This document shows, one piece after another, positions 33,691-45,300 of a DNA stretch of 64,000 nt; the stretch's first letter is position 1, and every line of letters begins with the position of its first letter. This stretch comes from Neocallimastix lanati (nom. inval.). Lineage: Eukaryota; Neocallimastigomycota; Neocallimastigomycetes; Neocallimastigales; Neocallimastigaceae. The notes beneath the pieces were generated by a model that worked only from the letters and a program-made list of their open reading frames with translations, was not told the origin of the DNA and made no database searches. A program made the translations under genes and the position numbers. Location: contig JACVTC010000192.1 in assembly GCA_016946835.1 (NCBI GenBank), forward strand, positions 167,501 through 231,500. The letters run 5' to 3'.

Positions 33691-33755
33691 ATAATAATAA
33701 ATATTATAATATTAATATCAATATTATTAATTCTCAATATTAATTCGTAATTTGT

Positions 33756-33793
33756 AGACTTCCATAGTAAGTCTAAAATTATTGGGGGCGTCT
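33756..33793 (+). promoter_or_regulatory. 3' hairpin and polypurine tract of element F
   Basis: AGACTT, loop CCATAGT, AAGTCT at 33756-33774, then ATTGGGGGCGTCT before the LTR. The loop differs from B, C and G but the stem is kept. Confidence 0.7.
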
Positions 33794-34213
33794 CGGTGCG
33801 ATGCACCCATAAAAATATAAAATTCAGAGTGAAGAATATAATATTATAAAATAGTTTAATAAATTAGATTATTAATAAATTATTTAAAAAAAAAAAAAAA
33901 AAAAATTTTTTTGTTTATTAATTAAAAAAAATTAATTAAATTTGTTTAGGATGTATATATAAAAATTGATTTATAAAAAAAAAAAAAATAAAATAATAAT
34001 AATAATAATAATGAGATGATGTAGAGGAGATTATAATTCGGAGATAAATAATATATTTCAAGAACGGAGTTAGGATTAAAAATTATAGAGTTATAAAAGA
34101 GATAACTAATAATTTAATATCCTATAATATTGAAATATAGAATTTTAGAATTATAATAAATAAAATATTTTATTGTATTTATATATAAAAAAAAAAAAAA
34201 AAAAAAATGATTC

Positions 34214-34255
<42 letters not shown>

Positions 34256-34378
34256 ATAAATAAAATATCTTAATAATAAGAATTAATAAAAGTTATAAAA
34301 TTTAAGTGTTCATTCAATCTAGAATAATTTATTTTAACAAGTGAAGTGTCAATAAGCCCAAGGTACAAGCACGTACCA
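33794..34378 (+). repeat. 3' LTR of element F
   Basis: It starts CGGTGCGATGCACCC after the polypurine tract and ends ACGTACCA. 585 bp with several long A runs (33887-33904, 34187-34207, 34220-34253). Two T residues separate it from the next unit. Confidence 0.75.
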
Positions 34379-34380
34379 TT

Positions 34381-34994
34381 TGATATGAAATAGGATTTTA
34401 TCTTGTTTCCCATTTCATAACGATTATGATTTTTATACTTGTCCATAATAAGTCTTTATATATTTAAATAATAACACTTAAATAAAAATATTTAATTCAT
34501 TTTTAAATAAAATATTGTTTTATTAATATTCTAATATTTATAGGTAATTAGTAAACCTTTAATACAATTCTTTTATAACATAATTCTAATAATCAAAATA
34601 TAAAATTAATCAATATTAATTCTAATAATCAAAATATAAAATTAATCAATATTAATTCTAATAATCAAAATATAAAATTAATCAATATTAATTCTAATAA
34701 TCAAAATATAAAATTAATCAATATTAATTCTAATAATCAAAATATAAAATTAATCAATATTAATTCTAATTTTATTTAAAATATTATATACTAATTTTAC
34801 TGGATAATTAGGAACATTTATTAAAATTTTATTTCTAATAACTATTTATACTAATTCTTCATTTTAAAGTTATGTTTATAAACAATTATTTATAAAATTA
34901 TTTAACTATTTAATATTTATAATATATTTATTTCTTATTTTTCTTATTAACTTTATTTATATTAATTATTAATTAAATATTTCGTTTCTTATCA
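34381..34994 (+). repeat. Solo-LTR-like unit with a 36-bp tandem array
   Basis: It starts TGATATGAAATAGG and ends TTCTTATCA. No coding capacity. It holds the 36-bp array listed next. Confidence 0.55.
34580..34770. repeat. Tandem array, 36-bp unit, about 5 copies
   Basis: ATTCTAATAATCAAAATATA followed by AAATTAATCAATATTA is repeated about five times with almost no change. Confidence 0.9.
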
Positions 34995-35001
34995 ATTTTT
35001 G

Positions 35002-35967
35002 TGTAATAATCACTAAGTTCTATTACTAGATATGATTATTAACTTCAACTTAATGACTAATTCATTAAGTTGAGAAATAAAATAAAAATAAAAGTTTTAC
35101 CTAAAAAGAGAGTTTATTATAAAATTAATTATAATAACAACACAAAAAGTAAAAGAAGGAATATTTGAATAAATTTGGTTTAAAAAATATGTTTTTGAAT
35201 AAAATGGTTTATTAATTTATTAAAGTTTAAAATATAAAATTGCTATTATTATAACTATATTTTTATAATAATAACTCTTGATTTCTTAAAGGGAAATCAA
35301 GAGCCTTATTTATATTTTTTTATGGAAATAAGGTTAAATAAAAAGGGTTTTCTAATCTTAAAAAATATCTTATCTAGAAAAAGATTAGAAGAAAAACTAG
35401 ATAAGTTTTTTGATCGATATTCTATTCATATCGATCATCGTATATATTAAGTAAAACCAAATATATTATTTTATATTTGGATAAAACCTTAATATATCGA
35501 TTTCCTAAATTTTAATTTAGATCATCAAATAAAAGGAAAAATAAATAATAACCGGAATGATCTAAATTATTCTATTTTTCTAAATATTATTTTTAAAATC
35601 TAATCTAAACTTATTAACATAAGACTATCTTTAAACTAGAATACAGAATTATAAAAAATACAGAAACTTATTAATTGTTCTTTTAAATGTACAATGTAAT
35701 AAATAAAACTAATGTTTACATTAACTTGATAATTAAATGAATAACTAAATAAAATTAATAAAATTAATAAGTGTACATATAATAATTATTTAAATAAATT
35801 TTCTAATATTATTTAAGTGTATGAATAATTACAATTATAATAAATTTGATAATAATATCTCAATGTATGAATTAATTATAATTTAAATAAATTTATAATT
35901 ATTATCAATAATTATAAAGACTAAGAAATAATAATTATTTATTAGTAAATAATTATTATTTCTTACA
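35002..35967 (-). repeat. Solo LTR, family 2 (TGTAAG type)
   Basis: 966 bp. On the minus strand it starts TGTAAGAAATAATAATTATT and ends GATTATTACA. It is flanked by TTTTG on both sides (34997-35001 and 35968-35972), a clean 5-bp target duplication. The target was the LTR junction TTATCA-ATTTT-TGATAA. The conserved CTCTTGATTT hairpin is at about 35276-35305. Confidence 0.85.
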
Positions 35968-35970
35968 TTT

Positions 35971-38258
35971 TGATAAAGAATGCCCAAATAATGTTCTTTT
36001 GGTTATACATCTTAAATGATTTGTTAAAAAGTAGACAGATTGAATTTAACGAGGAATCAGGTTGATATATCTATATAATATAACTATATAGATATAAGTA
36101 AATTACTAAAATAAAAGAGTTATAAAGTTAAATTTGTTAATTTAACACTTAATTAAAACTAATAATTGGTTTGATATGATAAAAATTTTTATTTATTAAT
36201 AAAAATATATAGTTATATTATAATAGGTTAACTATAACCTTACAAAGAACAAAAAGATAAATTTGAATTTTCTTTTTATACTTTGTAGGTTTGAGAATAT
36301 TGATAATAATAATATAAAGTTGATAATAATAATATTTAGTATAAGAATATGTTTAATATAAATAAATTATATTTTTTAATCTAATATATTAGCTAATATA
36401 TATAATATAATATTAAATTTAAGTATTTAATATAGTAATTAATAATTAATAATTAATTAAATCAATATAACATAAATTAATATATTAACATTAATTTATG
36501 AATCAAGGATGACATGACCAAATGATTCATGTTGAATAAATATTTTATTTATTAATAATATTTAAGTTTAATATGATATCATTAGAATCAGTAGGCCTAA
36601 GCTGGTCCTAAGATGATCAAATAACTTATAATATTATAAAATAAATAAAATTTAAAGAATAATTAATGAATTATAAATTTTTATTAATTATTTTGTTTTT
36701 AATGATTTTAATTGAAATTAATTGAAATTGAAATTTAATTCAGTTGTAATTTCAACATGATTTGTCAAGGATTTGATACAAATTAATTTATATTTAATAC
36801 TACAAAAATAACAATTTAATTATAAATATAATTTGTACTCCTTAAATCCTTGTACCGTTCATAACCAAATTAATATTGTATTACATATTAATTAATATTA
36901 TCCCTTTTTATATTAATTAATATAGTTGAATATTATTTATAAAAATTGTTTTTTTATTAATTATATTATATTATTTTATTATCTTATATTATATATGTAT
37001 TATTCTATTACTTTATATATTAAAATTATATTTTATATTGTTATCTTTAAATTAGTATTTATTAAAATATATTATTAAATATTTTTTATTGTTTTTCAAA
37101 AATATAAAAGAACTAAAAAATATTCTTTTTTAAATCTTTGTAAGATTATTATTTACAAATAATCTGATAACTTTATAATAAAACATATTAAATAAAAATA
37201 TAGTTAATTAAAAGTTTAATAATAAAATAATATTTTATATTTGAATAAATCAATTTATAAAATAAAATAATATCAAAAGGTTATTAGATTAAAGGCTTCC
37301 AACCAAGTTTACCCTTTAATCTAAGTACCAACTTAACATGATTCATTTAACCCTTAAACAAATTATTTGATTCTTTATTCTTTTGGAACTTTCTATATTC
37401 TAATAAATTAATCTATATTCCTAATTAGTACAAATTAAATTATACTATTTAAAAAAAGTATATTTAATATTAATTCCTTATCTATGCTACCTTTATTATT
37501 CTTATCTATATTTTATTATTATTAAAATCCTTATCAATATTATATAGTTTATTTTATCAATTTTCTTTATAGTTTATCAAAATCTTATCAATATTTCTTT
37601 TATTAATATTAAACTTATCAATATCAATTATTTCTTTGGAAAATTCCAAATTAAAAAAATTGTATTAATGATTACTAATAAAAGATTAAACATAAAAGGA
37701 AATAGTTATATTATTATTATATGTTTTATTATAAATATTATATTATAAATTTGATGAAATGATTATAAATTTTATATTAATAATTTAAATAATATTATTT
37801 TTCTAAACTTAGTAAAATTAAACTTTAGGATTAAATAAATATTACTAAACCACAGAATTAACTTCTGTAAAATAAAAAAATTGTCTTTTAAAATATATAA
37901 TTAAGTAGATTAGTAATAAATAATTAGTAATAGATTTAATATATGAGTATTATTTATTATAAGTTAAATAATAATTATTAATAATAAAAAAATTAATATA
38001 AAATATTTAATAATTAATTTTTTTTATACAAAGAAATGGCTTTACCATTTCTATTATTTTAAGAAAAAAAATATAAATAACAGTAAAAAAATTGTATTTT
38101 TTATATTGTAATTTAATATTGTAATTTTTAAAAAAAAAATTTTAATAAAGGATTTATAAAACAAAAATTTATTTTGTTTATTAATTTTCTTGTTTGTTTA
38201 TTTTTTATTGTTTATATTAATACTTATTTTTATTTTTCCCTCTCTCCGAACCTTAACA
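35971..38258. repeat. LTR-derived region, no genes
   Basis: It starts TGATAAAGAATGCCC and ends CCGAACCTTAACA next to TTTT. It probably holds more than one LTR piece. About 35995-36760 is the reverse complement of about 10045-10800, including the TATA-in-hairpin motif at about 36240-36290. No reading frame of note. Confidence 0.5.
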
Positions 38259-38262
38259 TTTT

Positions 38263-38728
38263 TGATACGTGACCACTATAAAAATGGTATTTAGGTAGAT
38301 TCTTTAGGTTAAAGAAATACTTAAATATTATTGGTCAATAATAATTTTATAATAATATATATAATTTTAGAATAATAATTGTTAAACGGAGAATTCTTTT
38401 ATTTATAAGTATATACTTATGATAAATTAATTCACATAAATAGCTATTTTTATATTTTATTTTAGTATAGTTAAAAAGAGATATTACATATATTTGAGAT
38501 AATTAATTATAATATTTATGTAAGAGAGTAGTAATAATAATTGATGTAATAATTAATAATTAATAATAAATAAAGAGTACATTAAAAAAATATATTTATT
38601 ACTTTATTTTGTATTATTGTATGTGTTATTTCTATTTAATATTAGAATATATTATTTTGTCATAATTCCTTATTGTCATTGCCCATAAATAAATATTAAT
38701 TTAGATACATAAATAAAATATCGTATCA
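38263..38728 (+). repeat. Solo LTR, family 1
   Basis: 466 bp, TGATACGTGACC to ATCGTATCA, slightly more diverged from the element B LTRs than those are from each other. TTTT on both sides. Confidence 0.9.
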
Positions 38729-38732
38729 TTTT

Positions 38733-40160
38733 TAATACAGAATGAACATATAATACTAATTGTGCTAGAATAATATAAATTATTCTAACCTTATAGATTA
38801 TTCTATTCTATATAATTGGAACTTTCCAATATTCTTCAAATATTACTAAATAGAAATCTTAAGTTAATAAATCACTAATTAACTTATAATTCCTTTTTGA
38901 ATTATCGATCCGATTCCATTATAATGTATTAAAAATCTTTAGCCAAGAATATTGTCCTTGCCCACTTAATATATTAATATTATATTTCTTTTGTATTATG
39001 TTATATTGAAAATAATCAAATCTATTTAATTAGTTATTAAAATTTTCGTTATCAATTTAAATTTATTTTTAATTACTAAATTTAACTAAACCACAATAAA
39101 ATATTCTGTATAATCTCTTTATTTTTATTTTATATATATTAGTATTAAACTATTATTAAATAATTAATAATTCAATAATATATAACTACTATTTATAACA
39201 ATAATATTATTAACTAAAATAATAATTCAATTTCAATTTAAATGTTTTATTTATAAAAATAATTAGTAATTAGTTTATTAAAAAAATAGTTAGGCTTTAC
39301 AAATTTTAATTTGATAAAAAAATATAAATACATGTAATTTTTAGTGAAATAAAATATAATCAATAACTTTCTTTTTATTAAATAAATAATTATATTATTA
39401 TTTTTCTTTTATAAATTTAAATAAATAAATATTGATTTTAAAACAAATTATTTTTTTTTATTGTAATTTTATTATTTGCGTTAATTATTATTATATTCCT
39501 AAAATTATATGAACCATACCATTTTGTAATAAGTTTAAGGTATTATTTATTTTATTTTCTTAAACTTATTTTATATCGTTTTACCTTGTTTTATTTTAAC
39601 AAGTTTTACCGATATTTAATATTTAAATTTACTTAATTATTTTAAAAAAAATGTTTTATTAAAAATTTATATAATATTTAATCTATGTAACAAATCTTAA
39701 TGTTACTTAAGATTGTTATAAGGTTTTTTACACAAAAGGTTCTCGACACTAAAGTAATTCAAAATATGTTTTATTAAAATAAGTTTTTTTATTAGTAAAA
39801 ATGTAAATTATTATTTTATTAATTAATCATTGTAATATTTTAAATTACTTTAAAATTAATTAATAAAAGCACAAGTAAAAATATTTTATTATGAAATTTT
39901 ACACCTATTTATAGTTTTTCAGGAAAATTAATTATTTTAAGTTATCAGTTGTTATTAGTAATTATTAGAAATAAAAGAAAATTAAAGAAAATTAAAGAAA
40001 ATTAAAGAAAACAAGTTTTCTTTCTAGAAAATGAATCTTAGATAAAAAATGATAAAAATATTAATAAAATAGATTTTTCTAGTTTTATCGGTTCAATTGT
40101 TTAACCGATAAACACTAGTAATTTCTTTAATATTCTAGTTATAATAAATAAAAAGTTATT
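38733..40160. repeat. LTR-like, gene-free A/T-rich region
   Basis: It begins TAATACAGAATGAAC, a worn TGATAC-type LTR start, after TTTT. I could not place its end. A short tandem of AGAAAATTAA occurs near 39970-40010. No gene seen. Confidence 0.4.
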
Positions 40161-40167
40161 AAAATTT

Positions 40168-40239
40168 GGAAAGAGTGGGTGTCGAACCCTAAAGGTTCAG
40201 CCCGATGGTTATGGTAACTTACCATTGAACCATAGTTAC
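40168..40239 (-). other. tRNA-like sequence, probable pseudogene
   Basis: The minus strand has a B-box-like GGTTCGACACC, an A-box-like TGGTTCAATGGTAAG and a T run just past its 3' end. The presumed acceptor 3' arm TCTTTCC has no partner at the 5' side and the T stem has two mismatches, so no cloverleaf forms. Element G interrupts sequence immediately beside it. Confidence 0.25.
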
Positions 40240-40254
40240 TAATTTACTAGTTAA
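40191..40254. repeat. 64-bp direct repeat, left copy, flanking element G
   Basis: AAAGGTTCAGCCCGATGG through CTAGTTAA is exactly repeated at 48234-48297. Element G lies between. It contains the inner palindrome ATGGTAACTTACCAT. Confidence 0.95.
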
Positions 40255-40783
40255 TGCTACAGTATTTAAATAAAAATGAAAATTGTCAATAAAATTGTAA
40301 TAAAATATAATAATTAATTATATCACAATAATAAATAATAATATAAAATTATTCAAATTTATTTAATTAATTAACAGCCAATAGGATTTAAATTATAGTA
40401 AATTAAAAGTATAAAAAGAAAAATTATTATAAATTTTTTAAAGGGTGGTTTTTTTTGGAGAAAATAGATATACATTAGTTAAGATAAATATATTCGGGGA
40501 ATATATTTATTTATAAAATATAATATAGTAATAAGTTAGAAATAAATAGTTAATAAGATTTTTTTATAATACTTTATTATAAAATTGTATTACGACATAA
40601 TAAATTAAATAAAATAAAATAAAACGACAAAAATAATTCTTAAAATTCTGTTTTAAAATAAAGTGTGTAGTAATTATATATTTCTATATTAGAATATACT
40701 ATTTTATTTTATACTATCTTGCAAACTCACAAAAATATTGATACTAAAATATTAATAATAAAGATTAATAAAATAACGTATCA
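40255..40783 (+). repeat. 5' LTR of element G
   Basis: 529 bp, TGCTACAGTATTT to AACGTATCA. No coding capacity. It matches 47715-48233 almost base for base. Confidence 0.9.
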
Positions 40784-40789
40784 AAATTT

Positions 40790-40806
40790 TGGCGCCCAAC
40801 GTGGGG
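40790..40806 (+). promoter_or_regulatory. Primer-binding site of element G
   Basis: TGGCGCCCAACGTGGGG, 6 bp after the LTR. It differs from the site used by elements B and F, so a different tRNA is implied; the tRNA is not identified. Confidence 0.8.
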
Positions 40807-40941
40807 GGAAAGCAAGATTTAATAAAGAAGTATGAAAATAATAAGGAAATAATAATTACAAATAAATTATTTAATAATAAACCATAATTTTATAATTTTT
40901 TTTATATAATCATTACCATTAAAAATTACAAAAATCTTAAA

Positions 40942-42267
40942 ATGTTTGATGCAGCTAAATTGCAAAGAATCTTACCATTGTTAATCAATTATGGTAAAGA
41001 TGTGGAAAGTTGGATAACAGATTTTTCCAAAACGATGGAACTTTATGATATAATGGAACCTCGACGCATTTTTACATGGGCTAAAGAGGCCGTGGAAGAA
41101 GATATTCAAGGCGCATTAAATTCATTAGTAAAAGGAAGAGGTGACTCAATCAGATATCCTACATTAAAGGAGATTCAAGATACAATAGAAGAACATTTAC
41201 ATATAACTGAGAATGATAAATGTTCTGTTCTTAAATCTTTAAAAATTAATGAAGACGAGTCGTTAAAAAAGTTTAATTACAAATATAAAAAATTATATAA
41301 TAAACTCAGTTTGGAATATAGAAGACTTATTTCGGTCAAAGATTATACAAATGCTATTAGTTCTCGAGTATTTCCCTGTTCAAGAGTTATGATAGCGGAA
41401 TGTGAAACAATAAATGAAGCATTTAAAATAGCTGAAGTAGCTGAAGAAGCTGAAAAAGAAATATCCAATGCAAATCAAAGGAGCAAAATTAATAATAATA
41501 TGGGAACAAACATCATGTTTACTCAAAACCATACTAATAATAATGTATTATTGAATCACCCTTTTTACGAAAATCTTCACTCAAGACAACTACCAATGAA
41601 TCAAGATGGAAATAATACCTTTATTGGAGAAAACAATTGGAATTTTAGAGCTAGCTCATGGAACAATAATAACTCTAGGAATCCAAATTATTCGAATCAT
41701 GCGGTAAATTTAAGAAATCATATGAATTATTATTCAAATAACAGTAATAATTACGTTAATAGAATGCCAAGAAGGAATTCAATAAATGGATATAATAATA
41801 AAATCAATTATGATTGGTATTCGAACAATAACAAAATCAACAATCATTATATGAATTTTAATATGATGAATAATACGAACAAAATGAGTAATAATCAATT
41901 ACTCAATGAAGGAGAAGATAACCAAAATAATATTGATTTAAAAAATATAAATAATAATATGATGACTAATAATAATAAAGAATATAACAATCAAATGACT
42001 AATGGTAACACAATTAACACTAATAATATAACTCAATCTTTTAGTTACCAAAATAGGAAAAAATACCATAGTAGAACAGAAAACAACAATGTCATTAATA
42101 CCTTAGTAACCAAAAATAATAATAAATTTAATGATGACAACAATTATCATGTGAATTGTTATCGTTGTACAATGGAGGGACATAGAGCTTCAGAATGTCC
42201 GTACACATTTAAACAATTGGCTGAAATGGAAGAACAGGGTTTGATTAATAAACCTTTAAACCAATAA
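40942..42267 (+). CDS. gag: Gag polyprotein of element G
   Basis: 441 residues. Residues 1-180 form the capsid-like part (LPLLINYGKDVESWI near the start, FPCSRVMIAE near 146, then an Ala/Glu-rich helix). Residues about 185-395 are Asn-rich with Met and Tyr. A CCHC knuckle (CYRCTMEGHRASEC) lies at about 406-419. The start is about 135 bp after the primer-binding site. The stop overlaps the frameshift signal. Closely related to element F Gag and more distantly to element B. Confidence 0.9.
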   Translation: MFDAAKLQRILPLLINYGKDVESWITDFSKTMELYDIMEPRRIFTWAKEAVEEDIQGALNSLVKGRGDSIRYPTLKEIQDTIEEHLHITENDKCSVLKSLKINEDESLKKFNYKYKKLYNKLSLEYRRLISVKDYTNAISSRVFPCSRVMIAECETINEAFKIAEVAEEAEKEISNANQRSKINNNMGTNIMFTQNHTNNNVLLNHPFYENLHSRQLPMNQDGNNTFIGENNWNFRASSWNNNNSRNPNYSNHAVNLRNHMNYYSNNSNNYVNRMPRRNSINGYNNKINYDWYSNNNKINNHYMNFNMMNNTNKMSNNQLLNEGEDNQNNIDLKNINNNMMTNNNKEYNNQMTNGNTINTNNITQSFSYQNRKKYHSRTENNNVINTLVTKNNNKFNDDNNYHVNCYRCTMEGHRASECPYTFKQLAEMEEQGLINKPLNQ

Positions 42268-42288
42268 ATGGGAGAAGGATAACTTCCA
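42255..42288 (+). promoter_or_regulatory. -1 ribosomal frameshift signal of element G
   Basis: TTTAAAC at 42255-42261 in phase T TTA AAC, then a CAA codon, the TAA stop, and the hairpin TGGGAG / CTTCCA at 42269-42288 after a 7-nt spacer. The pol frame is -1 to gag and open through the overlap. Confidence 0.85.
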
Positions 42289-42308
42289 TTAACCAAACCA
42301 AAAAAATA

Positions 42309-45300
42309 ATGTTCAAAAATAATGACTCATGTAACAATAAAAATAATATAATGACAATGGTAGATGATCAAACAATACTACCTATAATTAATAATAGTGT
42401 TAATGAAAAACAAAATTGTAATTACCTTAATATAAACAATAATAGTAATACTACACAAAATATATTAAATAGACCAATTGAAATTGTAGCAGCAGCTACT
42501 CGAAATTCAAGAAATAATATTAGCAAATATAATGAAAAGCCATATAATAGAAAGGAAGTGAGATTTAATTTAAAAGACAATCCAAAACCAATACAAACGG
42601 CAGCTATGAGTCATAATAATAGTAATAAGAATAATAATAGTATTAATAATTATAATATTAAAAATAAAAATAATACCAATTATAGTAATACAAATGTTAA
42701 TAATAATTATAACAATATTAATAATCATAATAATAATAGGAATAATGATCATGAAAATAAAAATATGAATAATAATAATAATAAAATTAATTATAATATA
42801 GATAATAATAATGACAATAATAACGACAATAATAATGAAGAAAATAATATTTATAATACCTTTAAAGAAAATATTGACATAAATAATGATGATTATATTA
42901 CTAATAATATAAACACTAGTCAAACAGTTGAATCAGGAAGTATAGAATCTAATGAAGATGTAATCATGATAGAAGAATCTGAAAATGATGAAAACAATGT
43001 TGATGTTGATGAAAGTAATAATATTAAAAATCATAATAAGTCCTTACCTGATAATGAAGAGAATTCCATTAGAGCAAATAATACAAATAAGAATGAAACT
43101 CCTAATAAAAAAAATTGTAATACCCAAAAACTAGAGTATCTTGATCCTTCTTTTATCACAGAAAAAAATATTAGAAAAGTTAAAAACAAAAATAAAGAGG
43201 AGAGAATTAAAGATATAAAAAATAAAATGAAAGAAATGAATACCAATACCAAGACAAGTGAAACTCCAATGAAACAACCTGAAAAACACATCAAACTTAT
43301 GGAGAAATTTGGTGATTATTATATTCAAGATTTGATAAAAGAAATTGCATCAACTGATGTAATAACAAAATTGGTCTACCTTTTAGATCTCTTCCCAAAA
43401 TTTCGAACAGAATTCTTAAAAGCTTTAAAATTAACACCTAAACAAACAATAACAAATGTAATGACAGTTATTACAAAACATAAAATAATTAAAGTTAATG
43501 GAAAAGTAGAGAATAATGATTGTGAAATATTTTTAGATACTTGCGCCAGTGTCAATGTTATTACACGTTCCGCTTTGAATAAATTAAAAATCAACAAATC
43601 TTCTATTGGTAGAATCTCTGAAACAATATTTCAAGCGTACTCAAATTCCTCAATAGATAGTGATATCTATGATTTACAAGTCTCTATTGGTAGCAGAACT
43701 TTTAATGAATATTTTAGGGTAATCGAAAAAGATGATATTTTTGATATCTTGATTGGTGTTGATTCTCTAAAGAATAATAGATTTGATATTAACTTAGTAG
43801 ATGATACTTTATATTATATTGATGAAAATAATAATTACATTAAACTAGCAGATCTATTTTATGACATTAATCTTAATAATACTTACAAGGATGATGAAGA
43901 AATAGAAAAACATCAAACTACCAAATCTGAACCTTTCTTATTAACAATTACAGTTACCAATGATAAAGAAATTACGAATACTAATGAATTACCTAACACG
44001 AAAGAACATTTAATTAATGAAATAATATCTTCTGTTCCTGATAATTTTAAAAATGAAATTAGTAAAATATTTTCAAAATTTAAAAATGTAATAGCAATCA
44101 AAATAGATGACTTAGGAAAATCAAAATTGTTACCTCATAAAATTGATTTAATTCCTCAGTCTACACCGATAAAATTAAAAGCTTACCGGTTATCTAAAGC
44201 ACAAACAAAGGCTCTTAAGAAAATCTTGATTAAGCTAATAGAAAACAAATTAATAGAACCATCCTATTCTTCATGGGCATTTCCAGTAGTACTAGTTCCG
44301 AAGAAAAACGGCGACTGGAGAATGTGTGTCGACTTTAGAGCTTTAAACAATATAACTATTAAGGATTCATATGCTTTACCCTTAATTGATGACATATTAA
44401 TGTTTATTGGAAAGAACGCAAAAATACTCTCTACTATTGATCTTTTTTCTGGTTATCATCAGGTTCCAATGAATCCTGATGATAAAGATAAAACAACATT
44501 CACTACCATGTTTGGAAACTACAAATTCTGTGTAATGCCGTTCGGTTTATGTAACGCACCGGCTACTTTTCAACGTGAAATGAACCGGATTTTTTTTGAT
44601 TTGATTGGTGTATGTTTGTTCGTTTACATTGATGATTTAGTTATATTTTCAGACTCTATTGAATCACACATTAAACATCTCACGATGGTATTTCAAATTT
44701 TAGCTGATAATGGTTTAAAGATAAATTTAGAGAAATGCTCATTTTTTAAAACAAAGGTAACGCTACTCGGACACACTTTATCGACACAAGGTATTTCACC
44801 CATTCCAGATAAGGTAAAAGTTATTGTGAATTGGCTCCCTCCGAAAAATATTACTCAATTAAAATCCTTCCTTGGAGCTATTGGGTACTACCGGAAGTTT
44901 GTGAAAAATTTCGCACAAATTGCAAAACCACTTTTTAATTTATTAAAGAAAGATGTTCGTTATGTTTGGTCTAATGATTGTAATTATGCTTTCGAAAAAT
45001 TAAAGAAAACATTAACAATGGCTCCCATTCTTGTTCCACCTGATTATTCTAAACCTTTTATTATTCGAACTGACGCTTCTAGAGATGGCTTGGGTGGAGT
45101 ATTATTGCAGGTTAAAGAAAATTCTATAGAAGTTCCTATTTATTTCGAGAGTAGAACTCTTTCTTCTTCAGAATCTAACTATAGTGTTACTGATTTAGAA
45201 GGCAAAGCAATATTTCATTGTGTTAAAAAATTTAAACCCTATTTTAGTGGAAGCTCCTTTCCTACTATTGTTTATACAGACCGTAAACCCCTGGTTAGTA

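Larger units (their letters stand above)
27556..34378 (+). mobile_element. Element F: Ty3/Gypsy element, broken, with shortened 5' LTR
   Basis: Only the last 79 bp of the 5' LTR remain (27556-27634), joined directly to element E. Then come a primer-binding site, A-rich leader, gag, frameshift signal, pol, 3' hairpin, polypurine tract and a 585-bp 3' LTR. The coding part has a few breaks. The surviving 5' LTR piece matches the end of the 3' LTR almost exactly, so the insertion is not old. Confidence 0.85.

Noticed and set aside
33603-33806. Phe-rich open frame on the minus strand
   Set aside because: Translation of A homopolymers next to the element F 3' LTR.
34580-34770. CRISPR-like array
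   Set aside because: Units are contiguous with no spacers, the DNA is eukaryotic and there are no cas genes; it is a minisatellite.
40168-40239. A working tRNA gene beside element G
   Set aside because: Promoter-box-like words are present, but no acceptor pairing or anticodon arm could be drawn; kept only as a tRNA-like sequence.
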